Origin: Chloroflexota bacterium
Lineage (GTDB): Bacteria; Chloroflexota; Limnocylindria; Limnocylindrales; CSP1-4
Direction: 5' to 3'
Assembly (NCBI GenBank): GCA_019637815.1
Contig: JAHBUZ010000011.1
Span: 82,758 to 133,000 of the forward strand
DNA length: 50,243 nucleotides
Below the pieces are notes generated by a model. The model searched no databases. It had not been told where the DNA came from and saw nothing but the letters and a program-made list of their open reading frames with translations. Positions 40,306 to 48,880 of this stretch are shown in pieces. The position numbers and the translations under genes were made by a program. Numbering within the stretch: the first letter of the stretch is position 1; every line of letters starts with the position of its first letter.

Positions 40306-40725
40306 CTAGTGATGGACGGTGACGGACCGGGGCACGATCACGAAGGAGATCCGGTCCTGCTGCCGGAAGCGCGCGACCCAGTCGGGGATCTCATCCTCGG
40401 CGACATACCGGCGGGCCAGGCGCTCGATGTCCTGCTGCGCCGCCTCGCCACCCTCGTTCGTGGGCTCCGCGACGCCCCGGACCGAGACGTACCGATAACC
40501 CGCCTCGACGGTGAGCGCGCAGCGCTGATCCCGCAGCAGGTTCGCGGGCCAGCGCCGACCGGTCATCGAGTTGATGAGCAGCCGTCCGTCGTCCAGCACG
40601 TCGTACCAGATGACGGCCGCGAAGGGGCTGCCGTCGGCATCGAGGGTGGACAGCGTCGCGAATCGGCCGGGCGTGGCGAGGAAGTCGCGGGCGGCGCCGT
40701 CGAGGGCGTCGTCGGGCGTGGGCAT
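40306..40725 (-). CDS. PPOX-class F420-dependent flavin/deazaflavin oxidoreductase
   Basis: 139 residues, split-barrel fold. FLATPGRFATLSTLDADGSPFAAVIWYDVLDDGRLLINSMTGRRWPANLLRDQRCALTVEA is the pattern of the F420-dependent pyridoxamine-phosphate-oxidase-like group (TIGR03618 type). It binds F420 as a dimer and reduces or binds small molecules; substrate unknown. GGAGG lies five bases before the ATG. First gene of the F420 operon, 21 bases after the fusion-protein gene on the same strand. Confidence 0.88.
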   Translation of the reverse strand: MPTPDDALDGAARDFLATPGRFATLSTLDADGSPFAAVIWYDVLDDGRLLINSMTGRRWPANLLRDQRCALTVEAGYRYVSVRGVAEPTNEGGEAAQQDIERLARRYVAEDEIPDWVARFRQQDRISFVIVPRSVTVHH

Positions 40726-40746
40726 GGATCCCTCCGGGGCAGGCGG

Positions 40747-43491
40747 TCAGCGACGCTTGCCGGTGATGCGATAGACGGTGTTGCCGCGGCCGTAGTCCGC
40801 GACGTACAGCTCGCCGTCGGCTCCCTCGCCGAAGGCGCTGATCTGCATGTCCGTGTCCAGGGCGACCCGGGGCCTCTGGCCGCGCTTGCCAGCCGAATCG
40901 AGCAGGAAGATGCGGCCCGAGCAGTAGTCGCCGAACACGTACCAGCTGCGGAGCGCCGGGTAGCGCGTGCCGCGATACACGTAGCCCCCGGTCACCGCAC
41001 AGTTGCCGTTCTGATGGCGGTATGACGCGAAGGGCTTCGTCAGCTTGCCGTTGTCACAGTTCCGCTTCGGGTTGTAGCAGGCGGGACCTTCCATGCGTCG
41101 CCAGCCGAAGTTGAGACCCTTGCCGGCACGTGGCGCGGTGGCTCGATTGATCTCCTCCCAGGTCCACATGCCCACGTCGCCGATCCAGAGGTCACCGGTG
41201 ACCCGGTCGAACGAGAAGCGCCAGGGGTTCCGGAGGCCATACGCCCAGATGGCCGGCTCCGCGCCGCGCTGGCCCACGAACGGGTTCGAGGCGGGCACGG
41301 TGTACTTGGTGCCCTGCTCGCGATCACGACGTGGGTCGATCCGCAGCAGCTTGCCGAAGATGAGGCTCAGGTCCTGCGCCCGGTTCTCCGGATCGCCCGG
41401 ATCACCCGCGGAGCCGCCGAAGCCACCATCACCGACAGTGACGTACAGGTAGCCGTCCGGCCCGAAGTGCATGTCACCGGCCCAGTGGTAGTCGCGTGGC
41501 TTGTAGACCCGGATGATGGAGCGCTTCCAGTCCGGATCCGCCTTGTCCGGGTCATCCGCGGAGACCCTCCGTTCCTCCAGGTTCCAGGTGTGCCCGGTAC
41601 CCGCGAAGGTCACATAGAACCGCCCGGTCCGCGCGTAGTCGGGCGGGAAGGCGAGCCCCAGGAAGCCCTTCTCGCCGCAGCAGATGACACGGCTGCGCAT
41701 ATCCAGGAAGGTGCCCGCCCGACGGAACGTGCCGTCACGGTTGGGCTTGAGCAGGAGCACGTAGCCCTCCTGCTCCGCGATGAACAATCGATCGTCCCCG
41801 GCGTTGATGATGCCGTTGACGTTCTCGAACCCATCCGCGATCTTGGTCACACCCAGCTGCACCCGTCGGGCCTTGGGGACCCTGGTCGGCCTGGGGGTCG
41901 CGGTCGGCTCGGGGCTGGCCGATGGCGCGTCGCTCGGATCCGGCTCATCGGTCGGCGCCGGGGCGCCGATGGTGAACTCCGCCATCTCCGCGATGCACGA
42001 GGCATCCGGCTCCACGGCCGGATCCGCGACGAACTGGCTGCTCGTGGTGCGGGCGCACGGCGTGGCCACCAGGGGCCCGTGGCCGACGGCCGGGAACTCG
42101 AGGCCGTATGAGGTCGAGAGGCGCTCACGCACCCGGTCGGACCACGCGAGCGGTGTCTCGGGGTCCAGCTCGCCGGTGAGGACCAGCGTGGGCACATCGC
42201 TCGTGACCGGATCATGGGTCGTGCCGCCCGCGTCCCCGACCCCGATCGCGGCACACACCTCCGCGACGCCATCGCGACCGTCCACCCGACCGGACAGCAC
42301 GTGGAGCTGCGCGGGCACGCTCGCGAGCGCGTCATCGGAAGCGCCCACCGGGGACGCGGCGCAGCGCATCGTCCAGCCGAGCAGGTCGGACCGGGACGTG
42401 TCACGCGCCGCGGCGACCAGGTCACCCGCGAGCGTGGTCAGGTCCCCGGCCGCTGCCGCAGCGACCAGGGCGGGGATCTCGGTGACGGCATCGGGGTGGC
42501 TCGAGAAGCGGGCGATGAGCGCCTGCACGAACGCGTTCCCGTCCACGACCGCCTCGACCGGACCGTCACCACCGGACACGGACACGCCCGCGGGTGCCGC
42601 GTCGAGCGAGGTCGCCGTGTCCAGGATGCTCGTCGCCAGATCGGCCACGAGATCCGAGCAGCCCGCGTCCTCGGCGCATGCCGTGGACATCGACCCGATC
42701 GCCTGCCAGGCGGCCGCGGCGCGCCCGGCGGTGGTATCGATGCTCACCGGCTGGACACTGTCCAGGGTCACACTGCGCAGGGGCAGACCGGCACGCAGCG
42801 CCTCCTGGGCGATGCGGGTCCCATCACCCATCGCCACGAGGTCCGCCGACCCGACGCCCAGGGCGGTCAGCACCTCGCCCAGGTCGAGCGCGCTCTCGGT
42901 CGCGTCGAATGCCGCGAGCTCGTAGCCGGCGCTCCGGAGTCGCGCGGCGCACGCGCCGAAGCCGCCGAGATGCGCGTCGAGCGCCGCACCGCCACGGACC
43001 TCGCCGGTCACCTCCGCAAGACGCGCCGAGTCATCCTCGCCGCACTGGAGGAAGGGGGTCGAGTAGCGTCCACCCCGCTGGTCGAGCAGCACCAGGTCCT
43101 GGCCCGGGAAGGTCGCGCCCAGCTCACCGGCACGGGATGCCAGGTCGAGCGCGGAGCCATCATCGCCGCCCCGCAGCACGATCACGGGCTCCGGCCGCCG
43201 GTCGGCGGAGGTCGAGGGGATACGCACCACGGCCACGGTCGCGATGCCCGCCGCCGGATCCGCGTGACGCTGCGGGACCGGCACGATGCCGCACTCGGGG
43301 GTCCCCATGTCCGGGGCATCGACGACGACCGGGCAGTCGACCGGTTCGAGCGAGGCACCCGCCTCCTGGTCCACGATGACGACCGATGGCGGGCGATCCG
43401 CCTCGACGATCGCGGCGCTCGCGCCGCTGCCGACGCTGCCCACGAGCAGGACCATGGTCAGGCACAGGGCGTGCAGCCGCACCGATCGCAT
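40747..43491 (-). CDS. secreted fusion: inactive TAP-like alpha/beta hydrolase plus PQQ-type sugar dehydrogenase
   Basis: 914 residues from ATG 43491 (GGAGG upstream; GTG 43512 possible). Signal peptide (ALCLTMVLLVGSVGSGASA). Residues about 50-510 follow tripeptidyl aminopeptidase-like hydrolases: VIVLRGGDDGS (oxyanion region), DLVLLDQRG (132-140), the elbow AMGDGTRIAQ (220-229), GELDPETPLAW (Asp443), VGHGPL (His471) and the TAP C-terminal Cys segment. The elbow has Gly222 where Ser is required. A Pro/Thr/Ser linker (510-543) leads to a glucose/sorbosone dehydrogenase propeller with KGFLGLAFPPDY, GDMHFGPDGYLYVTVGDGG, AIWAYGLRNPWRFSFD and NFGWRRMEG. Confidence 0.85.
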   Translation of the reverse strand: MRSVRLHALCLTMVLLVGSVGSGASAAIVEADRPPSVVIVDQEAGASLEPVDCPVVVDAPDMGTPECGIVPVPQRHADPAAGIATVAVVRIPSTSADRRPEPVIVLRGGDDGSALDLASRAGELGATFPGQDLVLLDQRGGRYSTPFLQCGEDDSARLAEVTGEVRGGAALDAHLGGFGACAARLRSAGYELAAFDATESALDLGEVLTALGVGSADLVAMGDGTRIAQEALRAGLPLRSVTLDSVQPVSIDTTAGRAAAAWQAIGSMSTACAEDAGCSDLVADLATSILDTATSLDAAPAGVSVSGGDGPVEAVVDGNAFVQALIARFSSHPDAVTEIPALVAAAAAGDLTTLAGDLVAAARDTSRSDLLGWTMRCAASPVGASDDALASVPAQLHVLSGRVDGRDGVAEVCAAIGVGDAGGTTHDPVTSDVPTLVLTGELDPETPLAWSDRVRERLSTSYGLEFPAVGHGPLVATPCARTTSSQFVADPAVEPDASCIAEMAEFTIGAPAPTDEPDPSDAPSASPEPTATPRPTRVPKARRVQLGVTKIADGFENVNGIINAGDDRLFIAEQEGYVLLLKPNRDGTFRRAGTFLDMRSRVICCGEKGFLGLAFPPDYARTGRFYVTFAGTGHTWNLEERRVSADDPDKADPDWKRSIIRVYKPRDYHWAGDMHFGPDGYLYVTVGDGGFGGSAGDPGDPENRAQDLSLIFGKLLRIDPRRDREQGTKYTVPASNPFVGQRGAEPAIWAYGLRNPWRFSFDRVTGDLWIGDVGMWTWEEINRATAPRAGKGLNFGWRRMEGPACYNPKRNCDNGKLTKPFASYRHQNGNCAVTGGYVYRGTRYPALRSWYVFGDYCSGRIFLLDSAGKRGQRPRVALDTDMQISAFGEGADGELYVADYGRGNTVYRITGKRR

Positions 43492-43552
43492 GGGACGCTC
43501 GACCTCCGTCACGGCACCGTCCGCCCCCGTGGCTGGATCCGTGCAGGTCCGA

Positions 43553-43558
43553 ACGATA
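43553..43558 (-). promoter_or_regulatory. candidate -10 box TATCGT of the fusion gene
   Basis: TATCGT on the minus strand, about 60 bases upstream of ATG 43491; a leadered transcript. Confidence 0.4.
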
Positions 43559-43620
43559 GCCGGTGCATCGCGGGGGCGCAGTCGGGCGGTGCGGTCGGGT
43601 CCGTGGCGGAGCGGGACGGA

Positions 43621-43652
43621 CGACGACCGCCGGTGGATCCCGGCGGTCGTCG
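43621..43652. terminator. perfect 12-bp hairpin after the betaine receptor gene
   Basis: CGACGACCGCCG (43621-43632) pairs perfectly with 43641-43652 around an 8-base loop, 27 bases after the stop of the minus-strand receptor gene. Same geometry as the hairpin at 17116; no U-tract. Confidence 0.6.
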
Positions 43653-43678
43653 AGCGGTGCGTTGCGTGGGGCTCGGGG

Positions 43679-44686
43679 TCAGGGTGCCGCGGGCAGCAGC
43701 CCCTTGCTCACGAGGTACTCACGGGCGACGACGTCGACGTCCTCCTGGTCGACACCCACCCGCACGTTGAGGGCGGTCAGCTCCTCCGTGGTGATGGAGG
43801 CCGACACCGGGTCGAGGATCGCCGCGAGGTCCACGCCCTGTGCCTCGAGCGCCCGCAGGAGGTCGTTGCGGACCACCGGTGCGAGCGCGTCGGCGGGCTG
43901 GGTGGCCAGGTCATCGACCAGCACCACGAGCCCGTTCTGGGCGATGTCCGGCTGCGTGGAGCACAGCTCACCGACGTGGACCGCGCCGGTGACGATGGCC
44001 GTGGCCATCGGGCCGCCGCAGGCCCCGATCTCCGTCACATCGAGCGTGGTCACGTCGATGCCGTACTTGAGCAGCGCGCCGCCGCACAGGGGGTTCGTGG
44101 CGCATTCGGGCGGCAGCGCCCACTTCAGCTCACCCGCGATCGGCGCGAGGTCGCTGATCGTCGTCAGCCCGCGCTCCTGCGCGGTCTGCGCGGTGACCAC
44201 GAACGCGTTGGTGTCCACCGCGGGCGTCTGCACGAAGACGCTCATGTCCACCGCCGCCAGACGGGCCGCGAGGGCCTCTCGCGTGGCGTCCGCGTCGCCG
44301 CTCGCCTCACCGGCGTTGCCGTTGATGGTCTCGAGCAGGCTGCCGATGTACTCGGGCATCAGGTTGATGTCCGAGCCCGACCCCATGGCCGCCCACGTGA
44401 CCTCGCGCGGCCCGATGCCCAGCTTGCGCTCGACGCTCAGTCCGGCGCCCTCGATGGCCTGCGCGTACATCTCGGCGACCAGGACGGCCTCGTAGAAGCC
44501 GGCCGAGCCGATCCTGATGATCCCGTCGCCCACCGGCCCCGAGGGCAGGGCGCCGGGCGTGCTCGAGGCGGGCGCGGTGCTCGCCTGTGCGGTCCGGATA
44601 TCCGGGGAGCTGGCCTCTCCCACCGCGACGCTCCCGACCAGCAGCGTCAGCGATGCCCCAAGGACCAGCGTGCGGTGCATCCGCAT
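43679..44686 (-). CDS. glycine betaine/choline-type ABC substrate-binding protein (OpuBC/OsmX family)
   Basis: 335 residues. Signal peptide (LVLGASLTLLVGSVAVGEA), a Ser/Pro/Ala linker and then the QAT receptor fold: IIRIGSAGFYEAVLVAEMYAQAIEGAGLSVERKLGIG, NLMPEYIGSLLETI and the C-terminal LNVRVGVDQEDVDVVAREYLVSKGLL. GGGAGG lies eight bases before ATG 44686. Last gene of a four-gene osmoprotectant importer; compatible-solute uptake is the likely role, and the exact ligand is not determined. Confidence 0.88.
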   Translation of the reverse strand: MRMHRTLVLGASLTLLVGSVAVGEASSPDIRTAQASTAPASSTPGALPSGPVGDGIIRIGSAGFYEAVLVAEMYAQAIEGAGLSVERKLGIGPREVTWAAMGSGSDINLMPEYIGSLLETINGNAGEASGDADATREALAARLAAVDMSVFVQTPAVDTNAFVVTAQTAQERGLTTISDLAPIAGELKWALPPECATNPLCGGALLKYGIDVTTLDVTEIGACGGPMATAIVTGAVHVGELCSTQPDIAQNGLVVLVDDLATQPADALAPVVRNDLLRALEAQGVDLAAILDPVSASITTEELTALNVRVGVDQEDVDVVAREYLVSKGLLPAAP

Positions 44687-44792
44687 CGGGTCGTCCTCCC
44701 ATGTCGTCCATCGCCACGGTCTGCGGCGCTCAGGACCCAGCAACCCTAGCATCCGCTCATGCCGATCCCCGTCAGGTATGGGGCATCGTGGG

Positions 44793-45506
44793 TCAGCGGC
44801 GCGTGACGATCGCGTGACGATCGACGCGTCGGATCCACCAGCCGAACCCGACCTCGGCGAGGATCGCCAGCGCCGCGACCATGATCGCCCCCGCCCACAG
44901 GCGCGCATCGTCCTGACGCGCGAACCCCTGGACGATGTAGCGACCGAGGCCGCCGCCCCCGAACACGGCACCGAGGGTGGCGGTCGCGATCACCTGGACG
45001 GTCGCGATGCGCACGCCCACGAGGAGCACCGGCAGCGCCAGGGGGATCTCCAGGCCCCGCAGCACCTCGTGGCCGCGCATGCCCATGCCCCGGGCCGCCT
45101 CTCGCAGGTCGTCGTCCACGCCGCGGATGCCCGCCCAGGTGTTGGTGACGATGGGCGGGATGGCGAGCAGCACCATGGCCAGGAACGTGGCCAGGAACGC
45201 GATATCCGCACCCGGGCCCATGACCACGAACGCGATGGACAGCGGATACAGCACGGCCATGAGCGCATACGAGGGCACGGCGCGGCCGATGTTGACGATG
45301 TTGACGGTCACCGTCGCGAACCGGCCGGTGTGGCCGATGTACAGCCCGATGGGCACCGCGACCACGAGCGCCCCGACCATCGACAGGAGACACATCACGA
45401 TGTGCTCGGTCAGCCGGTTGGGGATGCCGTCACGGCCCGTCCAGTTGACCGGGTCACCGAACCACGTCATCACGGCCGCCAGGTCCGTGAGGATGCCCTC
45501 GATCAT
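44793..45506 (-). CDS. osmoprotectant ABC transporter permease (second permease)
   Basis: 237 residues with five or six helices. EHIVMCLLSMVGALVVAVPIGLYIGH and IGRAVPSYALMAVLYPLS, then the EAA coupling loop EAARGMGMRGHEVLRGLEIPLALPVLLVGVRIATVQVIATATLGAVFGGGGLGRYIVQGF identify the OpuBB/OpuBD family. Overlaps the first permease gene by 4 bp (ATGA). The two permeases form a heterodimer. Confidence 0.92.
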   Translation of the reverse strand: MIEGILTDLAAVMTWFGDPVNWTGRDGIPNRLTEHIVMCLLSMVGALVVAVPIGLYIGHTGRFATVTVNIVNIGRAVPSYALMAVLYPLSIAFVVMGPGADIAFLATFLAMVLLAIPPIVTNTWAGIRGVDDDLREAARGMGMRGHEVLRGLEIPLALPVLLVGVRIATVQVIATATLGAVFGGGGLGRYIVQGFARQDDARLWAGAIMVAALAILAEVGFGWWIRRVDRHAIVTRR

Positions 45507-46165
45507 GGGTCGGACCTGCGGACGTGCTGCCACGGCGTGAGACGCCGCAGGGTGAGCACGAACAGCACATCCGCCACGATGGCCAGCAGCACCGACATCA
45601 CGGCACCGGTGATGGTCATCGTCGGGAAGCCACGCTGGAGGCCATCGTTGATGAGCCGACCGAGCCCGCCCTGACCGATGAGCGCGCTCACGGTCACGAG
45701 GCCGATGGTGGTCACGGTCGCGATGCGCAGCCCGGCCACGATGACCGGCAGCGCCAACGGCAGCTCCACCCGAAGGAGACGACCGCGGCTCGTGAAACCC
45801 ATACCATCGGCGGCCTCCCGCGCGTCGACGGGCACGCCGTCCACGCCGATGACGATGGTGCGCACGAGGATGAGCAGCGTGTAGCTGACGAGCGCGATCT
45901 CGGCGGTGAGGGTGCTGAGGCCCGTGATGGGCACGAGCAACGCGAACAGGGCGAGGCTGGGGATGGTGTACATGATCCCGGCGATGGCCGTGATGGGGCC
46001 ATATGCCGGTCGCCAGCGGAGGATCACCAGCGCGAGCCCGAACGAGAGCACGAAGCCGACACCCACCGCGATGACCGTGAGCACGATGTGCTCGACCGTC
46101 AGGTCCCACAGGTCGTCGAGGTGGCTGCCGATCCAGCGCCAGTCGATGACCGGACGGTCGGTCAT
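45503..46165 (-). CDS. osmoprotectant ABC transporter permease (first permease)
   Basis: 220 residues. LTVEHIVLTVIAVGVGFVLSFGLALVI, AGIMYTIPSLALFALLVPITGL, coupling loop EAADGMGFTSRGRLLRVELPLALPVIVAGLRIATVTTIGLVTVSALIGQGGLGRLI. OpuBB/OpuBD family. Starts inside the stop of the ATPase gene (ATGA), and is the partner of the next permease. Confidence 0.92.
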   Translation of the reverse strand: MTDRPVIDWRWIGSHLDDLWDLTVEHIVLTVIAVGVGFVLSFGLALVILRWRPAYGPITAIAGIMYTIPSLALFALLVPITGLSTLTAEIALVSYTLLILVRTIVIGVDGVPVDAREAADGMGFTSRGRLLRVELPLALPVIVAGLRIATVTTIGLVTVSALIGQGGLGRLINDGLQRGFPTMTITGAVMSVLLAIVADVLFVLTLRRLTPWQHVRRSDP

Positions 46166-47346
46166 GCGCGCAGCGTGTCAGCCAGCCGGTCGATGGTCAG
46201 CGCACCCTGGACCAGGCCCTCGGCGTCCACGACGACCCCAGTCACGACCTCCGCGTCGAGCATCACGGAGAGCGCGTCCCGGAGCGACATCCAGGGCGTC
46301 AGGATCGCCCCGGTCGGTTCCGCGAGGGTCGCGCCGAGCACGCCCTCGGTGGGGATACGCGCGCTGGGGACCCAGCCCAGGGGTCGCTGGGCGGCGTCCA
46401 CGAGGAGCAGCCAGCCAGCGGGGATGCCGGGTGTCGCCACCGCCAGTCGGGCGTGCCCGGCCGCCGCGGGCTCGCCGACCGTGGCCGTCGGCACCGGGGA
46501 CGGCTCGAGATCCCGGACCCGCGTGAGAGACAATCGTTTGAGTCCCCGGTCCGCGCCCACGAACCGAGCCACGAACTCGGATGCCGGCGCCGCGAGGATG
46601 GCTTGGGGTGTATCGAGCTGTGCCAGCACGCCACCCGCCTGGAACACGGCCACCAGGTCGCCCAGCCGGAGCGCCTCGTCGATGTCATGGGTCACGAACA
46701 GGATGGTCCGGGTCATGCGTGCCTGGAGCCGCAGCAGCTCTTCCTGGAGCCGCTCCCGGACGATGGGATCCACCGCGCCGAAGGGCTCGTCCATGAGCAT
46801 CAGGGGCGGATCGGCGGCGAGCGCGCGGGCGACACCCACTCGCTGGCGCTCACCACCCGAGAGCTGGCTCGGATAGCGGTCGCGATAGCGCGCCGGATCG
46901 AGCCCCACGAGCTCCAGCAGCTCGTCCACGCGCGCCACCCGGCGTGCCGTCTCCCAGCCCAGGAGGCTGGGCACGATGGCCACGTTCTGGCCGATCGTCT
47001 GGTGCGGGAACAGGCCCACCTGCTGGATGACGTAGCCGATGCCGCGGCGCAGGGCGATGGGATCCTGGCTCGCGATGTCGCGGTCATCCACGAGGATCCG
47101 CCCCGAGGTCGGCTCGATGAGCCGGTTGACCATCTTGAGGGTGGTCGTCTTGCCGCAGCCGGACGGCCCCACGAGCACGCAGATCCGACCTGCGGGGACC
47201 CGCATCGACAGGTCGTTGACGGCGCCCGGGCCACGCTCACCGGCCTCGTAGTGCTTGGTGACCGACCGGAGCTCCACGCTCGCGCCGTGCACGTGGGGCT
47301 GGTCGACCGGATGCGGGTCCGGGGTCGTGGCCGGTGGTTCGGTCAT
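46162..47346 (-). CDS. osmoprotectant ABC transporter ATP-binding protein with C-terminal CBS region
   Basis: 394 residues. Walker A GPSGCGKTT (about 59-67), LSGGERQRVGVARAL signature, Walker B LMLMDEPFGAVDP and H-loop FVTHDIDEALRLGD are intact (OpuBA/ProV type). The C-terminal ~130 residues form one full and one partial CBS repeat (GWLLLVDAAQRPLGWV; MSLRDALSVMLDAEVVTGVVVDAEGLVQGAL), which in OpuA senses ionic strength or c-di-AMP, so activity may be osmotically gated. The start at 47346 is set by a -10 box six bases upstream. Confidence 0.93.
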   Translation of the reverse strand: MTEPPATTPDPHPVDQPHVHGASVELRSVTKHYEAGERGPGAVNDLSMRVPAGRICVLVGPSGCGKTTTLKMVNRLIEPTSGRILVDDRDIASQDPIALRRGIGYVIQQVGLFPHQTIGQNVAIVPSLLGWETARRVARVDELLELVGLDPARYRDRYPSQLSGGERQRVGVARALAADPPLMLMDEPFGAVDPIVRERLQEELLRLQARMTRTILFVTHDIDEALRLGDLVAVFQAGGVLAQLDTPQAILAAPASEFVARFVGADRGLKRLSLTRVRDLEPSPVPTATVGEPAAAGHARLAVATPGIPAGWLLLVDAAQRPLGWVPSARIPTEGVLGATLAEPTGAILTPWMSLRDALSVMLDAEVVTGVVVDAEGLVQGALTIDRLADTLRA

Positions 47347-47352
47347 CGTCGG

Positions 47353-47358
47353 ACCCTA
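47353..47358 (-). promoter_or_regulatory. -10 box TAGGGT, leaderless start of the osmoprotectant operon
   Basis: TAGGGT on the minus strand, six bases, then ATG 47346. Confidence 0.6.
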
Positions 47359-47381
47359 CCCGACCGATCGCCGCGGCGGCA

Positions 47382-47420
47382 ACCGACGCAGGCCGAGCGG
47401 ACGAGGCGACCGACGCAGGC
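47382..47420. repeat. two direct 12-bp repeats in a divergent promoter region
   Basis: ACCGACGCAGGC at 47382-47393 and again at 47409-47420, 27 bp apart, between the osmoprotectant operon and the sugar importer. Possibly a regulator site with near three-turn spacing; it could be chance. Confidence 0.35.
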
Positions 47421-47476
47421 AGGGCTGACACGACCCCTGGTGCCGGCCGGCCACACCCGGGCTTGGCGGAGTCAGG

Positions 47477-47482
47477 TACCGT
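47477..47482 (+). promoter_or_regulatory. candidate -10 box TACCGT of the sugar importer operon
   Basis: TACCGT would give a leader of roughly 50 bases ending in AGGAGGT directly before ATG 47540. Confidence 0.4.
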
Positions 47483-47539
47483 GGCGGTCTCGAGGAGGAG
47501 CCACGGGACGTCCCCGGGCGCCACGACACAGGAGGTCAC

Positions 47540-48880
47540 ATGAGCGGGACACGTGCGTCCTCGACGCGCCGGCGGCTGCTGCCGCTGGTGGTCGGCACGA
47601 TGATGGCGGCGAGTGCCGTCCCGGCGGCCGCACAGGACGCCATCCAGACCGATGGCTGGGAGTCGCTGGGCGACGTCACCATCAGCATCCAGGGCGAGAA
47701 CGCGTCCAGGGGGACGCTGGAGGCCCTCACGGCGCAGTTCACCGCGCAGTACCCCAACGTCACGTTCGATCTGCAGTTCAAGTCGTTCGATGACTTCATG
47801 AGCACCGTGCTCCAGATCGCGGACTCCCCGAACGCCCCGGACATCATCTTCGGCAACCAGGGCTACACGGTCGACGGACCACTCGTGGAGGCGGGACTGA
47901 TCCTGCCGCTGGACGCGTACTACGAGGCGTACGGCTGGAACGACTGGTACGCCCCGGGCACGCGGGCCCAGTTCCAGTTCACCGAGGACGGGCGGACGTT
48001 CGGCAGCGGGCCCATCTGGGGCATCGCCGAGTCGGCCGACTTCGTGGGTGTGTTCTACAACGTCGACAAGCTGGCAGCGCTGGGTCTCGAGGCGCCGACC
48101 ACCTTCGCGGAGCTGGAGGCGGCGTTCGCGGCGGCCAAGGCAGCGGGCGAGCTGCCCGTCAAGCTGGGCAACCTCGAGGGATGGCCGGCCACCCACACGT
48201 TCGGCATCGCCCAGGGCGCGTTCGTGCCGGCGGCGGACATGCGCGCGTGGGTGTTCGGCGTGGAGGGCGCCGACTTCGCCTCGGCAGCCAACCTCCAGGC
48301 CGCCCAGGCGTTCCAGGCATGGGTCGACCAGGGCTGGGTGGACGGACCGGCGGCCAACGGTCTCGGCTACGACCAGTCGTGGCAGGAGTTCGCGAACGGG
48401 GACGGCGTGTTCCTGCTCGGCGGCCACTGGCTCGCGGCGGACCTGCGGGACCGGATGGGCGAGGACAAGGTCGCCTTCATCGCGCCGCCGCCCGGTGACT
48501 CCGGATCGGTGGTCGCCGTGGCGTCCCTGTCGCTGCCGCTCCACATCTCCAGCAAGTCGGCGCATCCCGACCTCGCGGCGGCGGTCATCGACTTCGTGAT
48601 GGATCCGGACAAGGGCCAGACCTACCTGGACAACGGGCGCATCCCGGCCTCGGCCGGTTCCGTGGGTGAGCCGAGCGACGCCGTGACGGCACAGCTCAAG
48701 GTCGCGTGGGACCGCATCGCGGCCGACGACGGGCTCATCTACTACCAGGACTGGGCCACGGACACGATGTTCGGCACGCTCACGAGCTCTCTCCAGGAGC
48801 TCATCGGCGGCCGCACCACGCCGGAGGACTTCGTGACCACCGTCCAGGATGACTGGGCCGCGTTCCAGTCCTCCCGCTAG
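47540..48880 (+). CDS. sugar ABC transporter substrate-binding protein (family 1)
   Basis: 446 residues. Signal peptide after STRRRLLPLVVGTMMAASAVPAAAQ, then the family 1 receptor fold: VTISIQGENASRGTLEALTAQFTAQYPNVTFDLQFKSFDDF, APDIIFGNQGYTVDGPLVEAGLILPLDAYYEAYGW, and GVFYNVDKLAALGLEAPTTFAEL, WVDGPAANGLGYDQSWQEFANGDGVFLLGGHW. Binds an oligo- or monosaccharide outside the membrane. A strong AGGAGG is four bases upstream of the ATG. First gene of an importer whose permeases follow; no lipobox is seen. Confidence 0.93.
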   Translation: MSGTRASSTRRRLLPLVVGTMMAASAVPAAAQDAIQTDGWESLGDVTISIQGENASRGTLEALTAQFTAQYPNVTFDLQFKSFDDFMSTVLQIADSPNAPDIIFGNQGYTVDGPLVEAGLILPLDAYYEAYGWNDWYAPGTRAQFQFTEDGRTFGSGPIWGIAESADFVGVFYNVDKLAALGLEAPTTFAELEAAFAAAKAAGELPVKLGNLEGWPATHTFGIAQGAFVPAADMRAWVFGVEGADFASAANLQAAQAFQAWVDQGWVDGPAANGLGYDQSWQEFANGDGVFLLGGHWLAADLRDRMGEDKVAFIAPPPGDSGSVVAVASLSLPLHISSKSAHPDLAAAVIDFVMDPDKGQTYLDNGRIPASAGSVGEPSDAVTAQLKVAWDRIAADDGLIYYQDWATDTMFGTLTSSLQELIGGRTTPEDFVTTVQDDWAAFQSSR

